Notes: generated by a model from the letters alone, not told the origin. Shown: positions 23,205 through 32,284, counted from the first letter of the stretch. The stretch: 64,000 nucleotides of DNA from Humibacter sp. RRB41 (GCF_022761015.1 NZ_JAKWJQ010000002.1:186001-250000); one strand, 5' to 3'. Translations and numbers: made by a program.

Positions 23205-24134
23205 GTGACCAACGACAGCGGGATCTTCGACGGGCGCATCCTGGTGGTTGCGTTCGAAGGGTGGAACGACGCGGGCGAAGCTGCCAGCGGCGCGGTGCGC
23301 ACCCTGAAGGACGCCCTCGATGTGGTGCCTGTCGCCAGCGTCGACCCTGAGCTGTACTACGACTTCCAGTTCAATCGCCCGGTGCTCGCATCGGACGAGG
23401 AGGGGCGACGCAGGCTCGAGTGGCCGGGAACCGTCGTCTATGCCCCGGTCTCCCCCGGCGTCCGCGTCGATCCGCTCGAAGAAGACGCCGAGTTCCATGC
23501 CAGCGGTTCGGGAGTTGGCAACCTCTATCTTCTGCTCGGCACCGAGCCGTCCCGTAGTTGGAAGGCGTTCACCACCGAGCTCATCGACGCAGCACTGTCC
23601 GCGGGCGTCGACGGGGTGGTGCTGCTCGGGTCCATGCTCGCCGACGTGCCACACACCCGGCCGATCTCCGTGTTCGCCTCGAGCGACAACGCAGAGGTGC
23701 GCACCGACCTCGGAGTCGAGCGGCCGACGTACGAGGGGCCGGTCGGCATTCTCACGGTGGTGGCGGAGGCGGCGGAAGCCGTTGGCATTCCCACGCTGTC
23801 GTTGTGGGCATCCGTACCGCACTACGTGCACAACTCGCCCAGCCCAAAGGCGATGCTCGCTCTCATCGAGAAGCTCGAGCAGATCATCGACGTGACCGTG
23901 CCGCGCGGCGACCTGGTCGCCGATTCTGCGGCGTGGGAGAGCGGCATCGACGCGCTCGCCGCCGACGACGAAGACATGGCCTCGTACATCGAGCAGCTCG
24001 AGCAGGCCCGCGACACCGTTGACTCGCCGGAGGCCAGCGGGGAGGCGATCGCTCAGGAGTTCGAGCGGTACCTGCGCAAGCGCGGCGACAAAGGCGATGG
24101 GCGTGGCCCGGAGGAGCCCTGGCGGCGCGACTGA
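23205..24134 (+). CDS. PAC2 family protein (proteasome assembly chaperone-like)
   Basis: The 309-residue protein shows the PAC2 pattern: ILVVAFEGWNDAGEAASGAVRTL at the N-terminus, YDFQFNRP, then GVDGVVLLGSMLADVPHTRP and GILTVVAEAAEAVGIPTLSLWASVPHYV. An acidic C-terminus follows. Family members relate to eukaryotic proteasome assembly chaperones, but the bacterial role is not established. GGAG lies upstream of GTG 23205. It is divergent from the HAD-trmI operon. Confidence 0.88.
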   Translation: MTNDSGIFDGRILVVAFEGWNDAGEAASGAVRTLKDALDVVPVASVDPELYYDFQFNRPVLASDEEGRRRLEWPGTVVYAPVSPGVRVDPLEEDAEFHASGSGVGNLYLLLGTEPSRSWKAFTTELIDAALSAGVDGVVLLGSMLADVPHTRPISVFASSDNAEVRTDLGVERPTYEGPVGILTVVAEAAEAVGIPTLSLWASVPHYVHNSPSPKAMLALIEKLEQIIDVTVPRGDLVADSAAWESGIDALAADDEDMASYIEQLEQARDTVDSPEASGEAIAQEFERYLRKRGDKGDGRGPEEPWRRD

Positions 24135-24154
24135 GGGGCCGCCTCCGGCATCGC

Positions 24155-25399
24155 TCAGCCCAGATCGATGCCGAGCAGGGCGTCCGCGATCGCGCTGATC
24201 AGCTCAGGGTCGTCCGTGCCGGCCGCCGCGGCATCGTCGATCGCAGCAAGTGCGCCGGGCGTGTCGAGGTCATCGGCCAGCCGGGCGCGCACCGTGGCGA
24301 GTACCTCGGACGCCGGCACGCCGTTCTCAGTTGAGCGGATGCCCCGCCACCGCTGAAGACGGTGCAGCGCTCCGTCGAGTTGATCGTCGGCCCACTCCCA
24401 TTCTTCGCGGTAGTGGTGGGCGAGCAGGGCTAGCCGGATGCCCGCAGCCGGCACGCCGTCCGCGAGGAGGTCCGAGATGAGCACGAGGTTCCCCAGCGAC
24501 TTGCTCATCTTCTCGCCCTGGTACGACAGCAGCCCTGCGTGGCTGTAGACCTTGGCGAGCGGATGCCCGCTGAGCGCGGCGGCGTGCCCGGCACTCAGCT
24601 CGTGGTGCGGAAAGGAGAGGTCCGCTCCCCCGCCTTGCACGGTGAAGTCGTGGCCGAGGTGGTCGAGCGCGATGACGGAGCATTCGATGTGCCAGCCTGG
24701 TCGGCCAGGTCCGACGACCGATTCCCAGGTCGGCTCTCCGTCGCGGGCGGCCCGCCAGAGCAGCGGGTCGAGCGCGTCGCGTTTGCCGGGGCGATCGGGG
24801 TCGCCTCCGCGCTCCGCCGACAGACGCAGCATCTCGTCGCGGTCGAGGTTGCTCTCATCGCCGATTCGCCACGGTGCGACCTTCTCGGCCGCCGCGACGT
24901 CGAAGTAGAGGTCGTCGCCCTCGGAGTCCGGCGTGTCGACCGGATAGGCGATGCCTCTGGTGCGAAGCGAGCTCACGGCATCCGCGATGCGATCGATCGA
25001 CTCGGTGACGGCGACGTAGTCCTGAGGCGGCAGGATGCGCAGAGCGGCCATGTCGTCACGGAACAGCTGGATCTGCTGATCGGCGAGCTCACGCCAGTCC
25101 ACGCCCGTTGCGTTTGCGCGCTCCAGCAGCGGGTCGTCGACGTCGGTGATGTTCTGCGCGTAGTGCACTTCGAGGCCTGCGTCGAGCCAGACTCGCTGCA
25201 GGGTGTCGAAAGCCAGGTAGGTGTTGGCGTGGCCGATGTGCGTCGCGTCGTACGGCGTGATGCCGCACACGTAAAGCCGTGCGATGACGTCGTCGGGCGA
25301 CGAGCACTGCAGCGATTCGCTCGCGCTGTCGTACAGCCAAGGGGCCGTGCCCGTGCCGGGAAGCGAAGGGATCGGTGGACGGCGCCAGGAATCAGGCAT
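24155..25399 (-). CDS. mshC: Cysteine:glucosaminyl-inositol ligase (mycothiol synthesis)
   Basis: This 414-residue class I synthetase relative joins cysteine to GlcN-Ins, the third step of mycothiol biosynthesis. It has [16 protein letters not shown] (zinc Cys45, HIGH 54-57), GWHIECS (Cys240), HHELS and the KMSKS loop (297-301). It differs from cysteinyl-tRNA synthetase by lacking the C-terminal anticodon domain, and it has the MshC-specific N-terminus with PIPSLPGTG. Its start overlaps the uppP stop by eight bases. It shows that the organism uses mycothiol. Confidence 0.95.
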   Translation of the reverse strand: MPDSWRRPPIPSLPGTGTAPWLYDSASESLQCSSPDDVIARLYVCGITPYDATHIGHANTYLAFDTLQRVWLDAGLEVHYAQNITDVDDPLLERANATGVDWRELADQQIQLFRDDMAALRILPPQDYVAVTESIDRIADAVSSLRTRGIAYPVDTPDSEGDDLYFDVAAAEKVAPWRIGDESNLDRDEMLRLSAERGGDPDRPGKRDALDPLLWRAARDGEPTWESVVGPGRPGWHIECSVIALDHLGHDFTVQGGGADLSFPHHELSAGHAAALSGHPLAKVYSHAGLLSYQGEKMSKSLGNLVLISDLLADGVPAAGIRLALLAHHYREEWEWADDQLDGALHRLQRWRGIRSTENGVPASEVLATVRARLADDLDTPGALAAIDDAAAAGTDDPELISAIADALLGIDLG

Positions 25400-26261
25400 G
25401 CAGCACCCCGGTGACGAGCAGGATCATGACCAGCACTCCGATCGCGATGCGGTAGACGACGAACGGCAAGAAACTGTGCCGCGAAATGTACCGCATGAAG
25501 AAGGCGATGACGAGGAGCCCGACGGCGAACGCGACGACTGTTGCGCCGAGCGTGTCGATGCCGTTGAAGACCTCAGGCGCGCACGCTTGCGTGAGCGCGG
25601 CATGGGAACCAGCGACGCACGGGTCCTTGATCGACTTGTACAGCTCGAAGAGGCCGCTGCCGAACACGGCGGGCATCGCAAGGAGAAAGGAGTACCTGGC
25701 GGCGGCACTGCGCTGGTAGCCCATGAAGAGTCCGGCGGAGATCGTTCCGCCTGACCGCGAGACACCGGGCACCAGGGCGAGCGACTGCGCGAGCCCGTAG
25801 ATCGCGGCGTGACCCCAGGTGAGGTCGGCGACTCGAAGCTTCTTCGCGCCGAACCTGTCGGCAACCCAGAGGACGACGCCGAACACGACCAGCATCACGG
25901 CGACGATCCAGAGCGATCGGAACGTGGTCTCGATCGCGTTCTGGAGCAGCACGCCGAGCACGACGATGGGGATGCTGCCGACGATGATCATCCAGCCGAG
26001 GCGGGCATCCGGATCGTTCCGCGGGATGCGGCCGAACAGCGCGAGGAACCACTGCTTGATGATGTGCGTCACGTCACGCCAGAAGTAGACGAGCACCGCC
26101 AGTTCGGTGCCCAGCTGGATGATCGCGGTGAACGCCGCGCCAGGGTCGCCGCCCGTGCCGAGCAGCTCGCCGACGATACGGACGTGCGCACTCGAGGAGA
26201 CGGGCAGAAACTCGGTGAGTCCCTGCACGAGGCCCAGAATCAGGGCGTTGACGAAATCCAT
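25392..26261 (-). CDS. uppP: Undecaprenyl-diphosphatase UppP/BacA
   Basis: The 289-residue integral membrane enzyme recycles undecaprenyl pyrophosphate to the lipid carrier of peptidoglycan synthesis and gives low-level bacitracin resistance. Signatures are [13 protein letters not shown] (residues 14-26, catalytic Glu) and [17 protein letters not shown]. About eight membrane segments are present. ATG 26261 is chosen because the first helix starts there. It overlaps mshC by eight bases, a gene order seen in other actinobacteria. Confidence 0.96.
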   Translation of the reverse strand: MDFVNALILGLVQGLTEFLPVSSSAHVRIVGELLGTGGDPGAAFTAIIQLGTELAVLVYFWRDVTHIIKQWFLALFGRIPRNDPDARLGWMIIVGSIPIVVLGVLLQNAIETTFRSLWIVAVMLVVFGVVLWVADRFGAKKLRVADLTWGHAAIYGLAQSLALVPGVSRSGGTISAGLFMGYQRSAAARYSFLLAMPAVFGSGLFELYKSIKDPCVAGSHAALTQACAPEVFNGIDTLGATVVAFAVGLLVIAFFMRYISRHSFLPFVVYRIAIGVLVMILLVTGVLHA

Positions 26262-26283
26262 CGCTCGCTTTCGGGGATGCGGA

Positions 26284-27618
26284 TCAGTAGGTGGCGAGCA
26301 GGTCGCGCAGCGCTGCACGGCCGAACACGAGCGAGTCGAGCGGAACCCGCTCGTCGACGCCGTGGAACATGGCTGGGAAGTCGGTGTCCGCCGGCAGCTT
26401 GAGTGGAGCGAAGCCGTAACCCGTGATGCCGAGGCGGCTGAGCGCCTTGTTGTCCGTGCCGCCCGAGAGCAGATAGGGCAGCACCGACGCCTCTGGGTCG
26501 TGAGAGAGGAGCGCGCCCGTCATGGCATCGACGAGGGGACCGGAGAAAGAGGTCTCCAGTCCGATGTCGCGGTGCACGATCTCGATCTCGATATCGTCGT
26601 CCAGAAGCTCGCGCACCCTGGCGAGGGCGACATCCTCTTCGCCCGCGAGAGTGCGGATGTCGACGAGGGCCTCCGCGCGCTCCGGCACCACGTTGTGCTT
26701 GTAGCCCGCCTTCAACAGCGTGGGGTTGCTCGTGGTGCGCAGTGTGGCCTGGATGAATCCGGATGCCGTCCCGCTGCGCAGCACCACCTCGTCGGGTCCC
26801 AGCGCGACCGGGTCGACGCCCAGGAGGGCGGCGAGTTCGTCGACGAGCTGCGTCGTCGTGTCGGTGAGCCGGATCGGCCACTCGTGGTTTCCGATCGCGA
26901 CGACGGCTTCTGCGAGCTTGGTGACGGCGTTGTCGCGCACCAGGCGCGAGCCGTGCGCCGCCCTGCCTCTGGCGATGAGCCGGATCCATACAAGGGACTT
27001 CTCCCCCGTCTGCAGCAGGTATGCGCGCTTGCCTGCGATGTCGACCGAGTATCCGCCGACCTCGCTGATCGCCTCGGTCGCACCCTCGAAGACCTCGGGA
27101 TGCCGGTCGACCATGAAATGCGACCCGAGCAGTCCGCCGTCTTCCTCGTCGGCGAAGAACGCGATCACCAGGTCGCGCTCCGGTGCCTCGCCCGCGCGCA
27201 GGATGTCGCCGAGCGCGGTGAGGATCATGGCGTCCATGTTCTTCATGTCCACGGCACCGCGACCCCAGAGCAGCCCGTCGCGAATCTCACCGGCGAATGG
27301 GTCGAAGGTCCAGTCGGCCGGGTCTGCGGGAACGACATCGAGGTGTCCGTGCACGACGAGCGCAGGCTTCGAGCTGTCTCGTCCGGAGACCCTGGCCACG
27401 ACGGATGTGCGGCCAGGCTCCGACTCGTAGGTTCGTGGCGACAGGCCGAGTTCGGTGAGCCGCTCGCTGACGTAGGCGGCCGCATCCGTCTCGCCCTTCG
27501 ACCTGCCCGCGCCCCAGTTCGTGGTGTCTATGCGGATCAGGTCACGGGCGATCTGCGCCGTCTCCTCGAGGCCCTGTTCGGATGAGTTGCCGATGGGGAT
27601 CTCGCCGGAGATGGTCAT
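26284..27618 (-). CDS. M20/M25/M40 family metallopeptidase
   Basis: The 444-residue enzyme has the M20 metal sites: [10 protein letters not shown] (His and catalytic Asp), GRGAVDMKN (bridging Asp), ADEEDGG (general-base Glu pair), with IRTLAGEED later. [23 protein letters not shown] supplies the last ligand region. A dimerisation lid lies around residues 200-320. It is a cytosolic aminoacylase or dipeptidase-like hydrolase; the substrate is unknown. ATG 27618 follows TAGCGT by seven bases, suggesting leaderless transcription. Confidence 0.9.
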   Translation of the reverse strand: MTISGEIPIGNSSEQGLEETAQIARDLIRIDTTNWGAGRSKGETDAAAYVSERLTELGLSPRTYESEPGRTSVVARVSGRDSSKPALVVHGHLDVVPADPADWTFDPFAGEIRDGLLWGRGAVDMKNMDAMILTALGDILRAGEAPERDLVIAFFADEEDGGLLGSHFMVDRHPEVFEGATEAISEVGGYSVDIAGKRAYLLQTGEKSLVWIRLIARGRAAHGSRLVRDNAVTKLAEAVVAIGNHEWPIRLTDTTTQLVDELAALLGVDPVALGPDEVVLRSGTASGFIQATLRTTSNPTLLKAGYKHNVVPERAEALVDIRTLAGEEDVALARVRELLDDDIEIEIVHRDIGLETSFSGPLVDAMTGALLSHDPEASVLPYLLSGGTDNKALSRLGITGYGFAPLKLPADTDFPAMFHGVDERVPLDSLVFGRAALRDLLATY

Positions 27619-27625
27619 GGTGCCA

Positions 27626-27631
27626 ACGCTA
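27626..27631 (-). promoter_or_regulatory. -10 hexamer of the M20 peptidase gene
   Basis: On the minus strand TAGCGT ends seven bases before ATG 27618; leaderless arrangement without a ribosome-binding site. Confidence 0.5.
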
Positions 27632-27809
27632 CCGGCGCGCCAGGCGGGCGACCAATCGGATGGAGCACCGAGCCCGAGAACTGTGGCGCAGCACGCACGG
27701 TTCCGACTGTACGGTGCGTCCGTCGCGACGGCCGTGCACGTGATCGGCGGCCGTTTCGATTCGTGCTAATCTCTTACGTCGGCGGCTGATTCATCGGCTA
27801 CTGAACTGC

Positions 27810-27895
27810 GCGCGGGTGGCGGAATAGGCAGACGCGCTAGCTTGAGGTGCTAGTGCCCTTTATCGGGCGTGGGGGTTCAAGTCCCCCCTCGCGCA
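27810..27895 (+). tRNA. tRNA-Leu, anticodon GAG
   Basis: The 86-nt class II tRNA folds with a 7-bp acceptor stem (27810-27816 with 27888-27894, one G-U pair) and discriminator A27895. The anticodon arm is CTAGC/GCTAG with loop TTGAGGT (anticodon 27844-27846), a long variable arm follows, and the T arm contains GGGGGTTCAAGTCCCCC. CCA is not encoded. A strong terminator follows six bases later. Confidence 0.97.
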
Positions 27896-27901
27896 CAGAT
27901 G

Positions 27902-27936
27902 AAAAGAGCGGGTCCCGACTGGGACCCGCTCTTTTT
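27902..27936 (+). terminator. Rho-independent terminator after tRNA-Leu
   Basis: A 15-bp perfect stem (27902-27916 with 27921-27935) and loop GACT end in a run of five T. Confidence 0.95.
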
Positions 27937-28070
27937 CACGTATGCCCGAGGTGGTCCCCTTGAACTCGTCGGGTTCGGGTCGACGTGAGCCTAAACTGGC
28001 GGCGTGTCGGACCCTCTGCTCCGCGAGGATGCGGTGCAGGCGGCGGCACACGACTGCCGAGGAGTCATCC

Positions 28071-28643
28071 ATGTCCATCGTGAAGACCGTCCGCGAAGAA
28101 GACGCCACGGGTGAAGTGGCGAAGATCTACGGCGAAGACATCGAAGAGATCGGATACGTGCCGAGCCACACCAGGGTGATGGCTCTGAATCCGCAGGCCG
28201 TTCGTGCGTTCGAGGGACTCGTGCGCACGATTGCGTTGCCTCTCGGAAAACGCAACTACGAACTCGTCACTCTGGCTGCGGCACGCGGTCTGCGTTCGCA
28301 GCACTGCCTGCTCGCCCACGGCAGAAAGTCCCTCGCGATCTTCGCGGAGCCCGACCTCATTCGTATCGCAGAGGATTACCACGACGCAGGACTCACCGAG
28401 GCAGAAGTCACGATGATGGAGTATGCGGAGAAGGTCAGCACGGCATCGTCCGCGATGACGGATGCCGACAGTCGGCGACTGCGCGATGTCGGGTTCTCCG
28501 ATGCCGACATCGTGAACATCACTCTCGCTGCCGCCGTGCGCAATTACTACAGCCGGGCCATCCAGGCGCTCGCTGTCGACGTGGACGTCCCAGCCGAACT
28601 CAGTCCTGGGCTCAAGGACGCCCTCGTTGGCAGCCTGCAGTAG
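28071..28643 (+). CDS. Carboxymuconolactone decarboxylase/AhpD-like protein
   Basis: This 190-residue helical protein resembles peroxidase-related AhpD-fold enzymes. The expected active motif CxxCxxxH appears as SQHCLLAH (Ser76, Cys79, His83): the resolving cysteine and histidine stay, but the first cysteine is Ser, so classical disulphide chemistry is unlikely. Glu64 aligns with the proton-relay glutamate. ATG 28071 has GAGGAG eight bases upstream; the longer open frame before it has no ribosome-binding site. Confidence 0.85.
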   Translation: MSIVKTVREEDATGEVAKIYGEDIEEIGYVPSHTRVMALNPQAVRAFEGLVRTIALPLGKRNYELVTLAAARGLRSQHCLLAHGRKSLAIFAEPDLIRIAEDYHDAGLTEAEVTMMEYAEKVSTASSAMTDADSRRLRDVGFSDADIVNITLAAAVRNYYSRAIQALAVDVDVPAELSPGLKDALVGSLQ

Positions 28644-28698
28644 GGGGCGGCGTCACCCGGCCAGGGTGAGGCGCCTTCTGCCGGCGGGCGGGCATCCG

Positions 28699-28704
28699 TA
28701 GCAT
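28699..28704 (+). promoter_or_regulatory. -10 hexamer of the HerA-like ATPase gene
   Basis: TAGCAT ends six bases before ATG 28711, with no ribosome-binding site between; probable leaderless transcript. Confidence 0.5.
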
Positions 28705-28710
28705 GTGCAC

Positions 28711-29793
28711 ATGGCGTCGGATCTGCCGATCGGTACACAACTGTCGTCCGCCGAGCCCGCCGTTCTGAGGGCTCCACGCCTGAATCGACACACGTTCTGG
28801 TGCGGCCAGAGCGGGTCGGGCAAGACCTACGCACTCGGTGTGCTGCTCGAGCAGGTCCTGCTGAACACCCGGCTTCCGATCGTGGTGCTCGACCCCAACT
28901 CGGACTTCGTGCACCTCGACACCGTGCGGGACGATGCACCTGATGCCCAGGCCGGTCAACTGCGCGACCGAGAGATTCGAGTGCTGCACTCGGTACCGGG
29001 TCGTGGCGAACCGCTCAAGGTGCGTTTCATGGACATGGACATCCGCTCGCGCGCCGCTGTGCTCGAGCTGGACCCGGTGATCGACGCCGAGGAGTTCAAT
29101 GCCATGCTCCGGTTCGGATCGGCGTTGATCTCCGAACTGGACGAGCCGCTGGTGCCGTGGTTGCGTGCGAGCGGCGACCTCATGTTCTCCCGCATCGCCA
29201 CCCGCCTGGAGAACCTCGGCGTCGCCGACTGGGATCTGTGGGCGTGGGGCGCCAGCGACGTCAACGACGTCGTGAGCGAGCAGCCGGATGCCACGGTCGT
29301 CGACCTGGGAGGATTCGACACACCGCGGCAGGCGCAGACCGCAGCGCTCGCCGTTCTCGACGGACTGTGGGCACGGCGCGACGAACGCGTCGGGCGTCTC
29401 GTCGTCATCGACGAGGCGCACAACCTCTGCTCGCCCGACGCGGCTACACCACTCGAGCGGCTGCTCACCAAGCGGATCGTGCAGATCGCCGCCGAAGGAC
29501 GCAAATACGGGATCTGGCTGCTGCTGTCGACCCAGCGGCCGTCCAAGCTGCATCCGAACGCGCTCTCGCAGTGCGACAACCTCGCGCTCATGAAGATGAG
29601 CTCGACGAGGGATCTCGAGGAGTTGGCTCAGGTGTTCGGCTACGCGCCATCGGACCTGCTGGAGAGGTCACCGCAGTTCACCCGAGGACAGGTTCTGTTC
29701 GCCGGGGGCTTCGCGCCCGAGCCGCAGATCGTGCAGATGGGGGCACGGCTCACCCGTGAGGGCGGGTCGGACGTGGCGATTCCGCTGCGCTGA
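28711..29793 (+). CDS. HerA/DUF87-like ATPase
   Basis: The 360-residue protein is a FtsK/HerA-superfamily ATPase. Walker A GQSGSGKT is at residues 32-39 and Walker B VVIDEAHN at 231-238 (DEAH 234-237). STQRPSKLHPNAL serves as sensor, followed by the arginine-containing C-terminal region. Bacterial HerA-like ATPases pump DNA or partner nucleases, but no NurA-type nuclease gene is next to it; the neighbours are an AhpD-like protein and an MscS channel. ATG 28711 is preferred over a GTG six bases upstream because of the leaderless -10. Confidence 0.85.
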   Translation: MASDLPIGTQLSSAEPAVLRAPRLNRHTFWCGQSGSGKTYALGVLLEQVLLNTRLPIVVLDPNSDFVHLDTVRDDAPDAQAGQLRDREIRVLHSVPGRGEPLKVRFMDMDIRSRAAVLELDPVIDAEEFNAMLRFGSALISELDEPLVPWLRASGDLMFSRIATRLENLGVADWDLWAWGASDVNDVVSEQPDATVVDLGGFDTPRQAQTAALAVLDGLWARRDERVGRLVVIDEAHNLCSPDAATPLERLLTKRIVQIAAEGRKYGIWLLLSTQRPSKLHPNALSQCDNLALMKMSSTRDLEELAQVFGYAPSDLLERSPQFTRGQVLFAGGFAPEPQIVQMGARLTREGGSDVAIPLR

Positions 29794-29814
29794 GCCCCTT
29801 CGAGAGGAGATCGC

Positions 29815-30651
29815 ATGATCGTCGCAGCCTCGGATGCCACTCAGGCAGCCGGATTCTTCGCAGGCCTGGACCCGTGGGATGTGGCGTTCGCGCTGCTCAG
29901 CGTGGCGCTCGGCATCGTCTTCGGCGTTCTTGCCAAACGCGCGACGTCAGCCGTGCTGGCGCGCGTACCGAGCCTGTCGAACACGGTCGCGAACCGCGTG
30001 GCGAGAAGCGTTCGGCTTGTGCTCATCCTGCTCGGGGTCGGCATCGCGCTGACGTTCCTCGGTGCGCCGATCCAGCCGGTGATCGCGCTGGCGATCGTGC
30101 TCGCCGTGATCGCCGTGCTCGCGCTGCGCGGTGTCGCAGAGAACTACGCGGCCGGACTCGTGATCCAGACCAGGCGCCCGTTCGAGCGAGGAGATGCGGT
30201 GCGCGTCGGCGAGTACGAGGGTGTGGTCACCGAGATCAACGGCAGATCTGTGACGCTGCGGCAGTTCGACGGCGCGGTCGCGCACATCCCGAACGCCAGC
30301 GTGCTCTCGAGCCCCTTCCTGAACGAGTCGGAGCGCACGGCTCTGCGCTCCGAGGTGCAGGTGCGCGTGCGATACCGGGATCGCGACGATCTGGATGCCG
30401 TGGTGGCGGGCATCCGCACTGCCTGCGCCGGCGTCTCCTCGATCGTCGACGGCAAGAACGCCGAGGTACTCTACCTGACTCTCGAGCCGAACCGGGCGAC
30501 GCTCTCGGTGCGGTATCGGCACAGGCCGACGCATCGCGGGGCATCCCGATCGGACATGGTCGCCGCCGTGCATGCCGCGGTCGCGGATCGGGATGCCGTC
30601 GTCACCTCGATGAAGGTCGATCCGCCGCTCACGCCGCCCGCCGCGCTCTGA
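29815..30651 (+). CDS. Small-conductance mechanosensitive channel family protein (MscS)
   Basis: This 278-residue protein has three membrane helices (about residues 24-42, 63-82 and 85-112). The third continues into RGVAENYAAGLVIQTRRPFERGDAVRVGEYEGVVTEINGRSVTL, the MscS pore-lining helix and beta domain. A cytosolic alpha/beta domain follows. Such channels release solutes on hypo-osmotic shock. GAGAGGAGA precedes ATG 29815. It sits 21 bp behind the ATPase gene and is probably co-transcribed with it. Confidence 0.9.
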   Translation: MIVAASDATQAAGFFAGLDPWDVAFALLSVALGIVFGVLAKRATSAVLARVPSLSNTVANRVARSVRLVLILLGVGIALTFLGAPIQPVIALAIVLAVIAVLALRGVAENYAAGLVIQTRRPFERGDAVRVGEYEGVVTEINGRSVTLRQFDGAVAHIPNASVLSSPFLNESERTALRSEVQVRVRYRDRDDLDAVVAGIRTACAGVSSIVDGKNAEVLYLTLEPNRATLSVRYRHRPTHRGASRSDMVAAVHAAVADRDAVVTSMKVDPPLTPPAAL

Positions 30652-30663
30652 GCCATCGCAACG

Positions 30664-31374
30664 TCAGGATGCGAGGGGTTCGATGAGTGATGAATCCAAG
30701 GGGTCGACGGTGCGGGAGTTGTTGACCCTGGGATCGACTTCATAACCGACGATCGTGCCCGCGACCTTCTCGGATTCGGCGGTCAGCAGTTGCACCATGT
30801 GCTGTTTGCCGTCGTCGTCGAGCTTGTCTGGTGTGAGGAACTCCTCCCAGACGTCGCGCTCGAGGAAGACGGGCATCCTGTCGTGGATCTCCCCCGACGC
30901 GTCACGTGCTTCGCGGGTGATGATCGCCGTCGACACCTGCCACTCCTCGCCGATCTTTCTGATGGTGTAGATGCCGGCAGCGGCGAGCAGCCCCCCGTCT
31001 CCGGAGTGCAGGAAGTGGGCTCGCTTGCTGCCAGCCTCTCCCGTCCATTCGTAGTAACCGCGCATCGGCACGATGGCTCTCGATGAGGCGAACGCGCCCT
31101 TCCAGAGCCCGTTGCTGGTGACAGTTTCGATACGGGCGTTGAAGTTGGGGCGCTTGGAATCCCGCATGAAGGCCGGGTGGAAGTCCCATGTCGCCCCGTC
31201 GACGCTACGACGCACCTCTCCCGTCGCCTTGTCGAGGCGTTCACGCACGATCGGCACGACATCCGTCGGCGCGAGCGAATAGGTGGGACGCCAATCGCGG
31301 AGGTCGCCTCCTGCGGCGACGAACTCCGTGATCAACTCGTTGACGGTGTCGTCCATGGCGAATCTTCCGCACAT
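30664..31374 (-). CDS. SRAP domain protein (YedK/HMCES, abasic-site DNA-protein crosslink)
   Basis: The 236-residue protein starts with the autoprocessed MCGRF: Cys2 becomes N-terminal and bonds covalently to abasic sites in single-stranded DNA. Other active residues are Asn79 in PNFNARIET, Glu109 in GYYEWTG, and His164 in IHDRMPVF. It protects abasic sites from error-prone processing. The start is fixed by the catalytic Cys2. It is divergent from imuA'-imuB-dnaE2, and a LexA-independent damage-type promoter motif lies six bases upstream. Confidence 0.95.
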   Translation of the reverse strand: MCGRFAMDDTVNELITEFVAAGGDLRDWRPTYSLAPTDVVPIVRERLDKATGEVRRSVDGATWDFHPAFMRDSKRPNFNARIETVTSNGLWKGAFASSRAIVPMRGYYEWTGEAGSKRAHFLHSGDGGLLAAAGIYTIRKIGEEWQVSTAIITREARDASGEIHDRMPVFLERDVWEEFLTPDKLDDDGKQHMVQLLTAESEKVAGTIVGYEVDPRVNNSRTVDPLDSSLIEPLAS

Positions 31375-31380
31375 GCGAAC

Positions 31381-31402
31381 AGTCTGCTCCACGCCACCGA
31401 CA
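31381..31402 (-). promoter_or_regulatory. RecA-NDp/PafBC-like promoter of the SRAP gene
   Basis: On the minus strand TGTCGGTG (31395-31402), eight bases, then CAGACT (31381-31386) end six bases before ATG 31374. The known LexA-independent damage promoter is TTGTCRGTG-N8-TANNNT. The upstream element and spacing match; the -10 has C instead of T in first position. Confidence 0.6.
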
Positions 31403-31561
31403 TCTGCTCCGCGCTTTGTCACGGGAATGATCGCTGCCGGATGCTGTCCGTGGCGGTTTCTAGTCTGCGAAGGAACGCCGTGGTTCCGGTGCGATACCCC
31501 CTGCCACCGACATAGCGTAGCCTCGAAGAATAAACCGGTAACGACACGCCGCGTGGTTTGA

Positions 31562-31587
31562 CAGTCTCGAATGAGTGTTCGAGACTG
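31562..31587. promoter_or_regulatory. LexA-type SOS box in the imuA' promoter
   Basis: Perfect 10-bp arms, CAGTCTCGAA (31562-31571) and TTCGAGACTG (31578-31587), have core TCGAAT-GAGT-GTTCGA, close to the actinobacterial LexA consensus TCGAAC-N4-GTTCGA. It overlaps a TTGACA (31558-31563) and a candidate -10 GAGACT (31581-31586), so LexA binding would block transcription of the mutasome genes. Confidence 0.88.
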
Positions 31588-31592
31588 AAGGA

Positions 31593-32282
31593 GTGACACT
31601 TCTCGCTGAACACCCCCTCGAGCAGGCCAAGGCCGACCTCGAGCGGCTGCTCAGCCTGCGCTCTCGCATGGGAGAACTGGAGCGCACCAGGGTCGACGAT
31701 GCCGTGCTGCACACGGATCAGACGTTGGCTGATCTGCTGCCGGGCGGCGGTCTTCAGCCGGGCGGCGTCTACTCCGTGCAGGAGTCGACCTCGTTGGTGA
31801 TGGCGCTGCTCGCCGGCCCCAGCTCGGCTGGAGCATGGTGCGCCGTGGTCGGTATGCCGGGCTTCGGCATCGAGGCCGCATCGAGGCTGGGAATCGATCT
31901 CGGTCGGCTGGTGCTCGTTCCGAGTCCCGGTGACCGGTGGTTCAGCGTGACGGCGGCGCTGACCGATGCGGTCGGGGTGGTCGTCACCGCTCCCCGCTCA
32001 CGTGTCGGCGATGCTGAGGCAGCCAGGCTGGCCGCCCGGCTGCGGCAGCGCGGCACGGTGCTCGTCGTGTGCGGCGAGTGGCCTCGGGTGGATGCACGGG
32101 TGAGGCTGGCATCCAGCGGATGGGCAGGTGTCGGCGCCGGTCACGGCTACCTCGGCACGCGCGAGGTGACGGTCGCAGTGGAGAGCCGGTCGTGGGGGCG
32201 GGAACGCCGTGCCGACCTCGTGCTGCCGTCTGCGGGTGGTCTGCAGCCCGGTCCCCGACCCGTGCTCAGAGCGGTCGGATAG
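31593..32282 (+). CDS. imuA': ImuA'-like protein, first gene of mutasome cassette
   Basis: This 229-residue protein sits where ImuA/ImuA' is always found, ahead of imuB and dnaE2. It has weak RecA-like features: PGGGLQPGGVYSV in place of a Walker A loop, and VVVTAPRSRVGDAEAARLAARLRQRGTVLVV. No intact ATP-binding motif is visible, as in actinobacterial ImuA'. Mycobacterial ImuA' links ImuB to RecA in damage-induced mutagenesis. GTG 31593 lies six bases after the candidate -10 and its AAGGAG touches the codon, so leaderless initiation is likely. It is under a LexA box. Confidence 0.8.
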   Translation: MTLLAEHPLEQAKADLERLLSLRSRMGELERTRVDDAVLHTDQTLADLLPGGGLQPGGVYSVQESTSLVMALLAGPSSAGAWCAVVGMPGFGIEAASRLGIDLGRLVLVPSPGDRWFSVTAALTDAVGVVVTAPRSRVGDAEAARLAARLRQRGTVLVVCGEWPRVDARVRLASSGWAGVGAGHGYLGTREVTVAVESRSWGRERRADLVLPSAGGLQPGPRPVLRAVG

Positions 32283-32284
32283 CC

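Noticed and set aside
27737-27772. Defined promoter for tRNA-Leu
   Set aside because: TAATCT at 27767-27772 is a plausible -10, but no convincing -35 lies at the right distance, so I did not list it.
31472-31487. Palindrome GGAAC-N6-GTTCC as a second LexA box between SRAP and imuA'
   Set aside because: The six-base centre does not fit the four-base spacing of LexA sites; it is probably chance.
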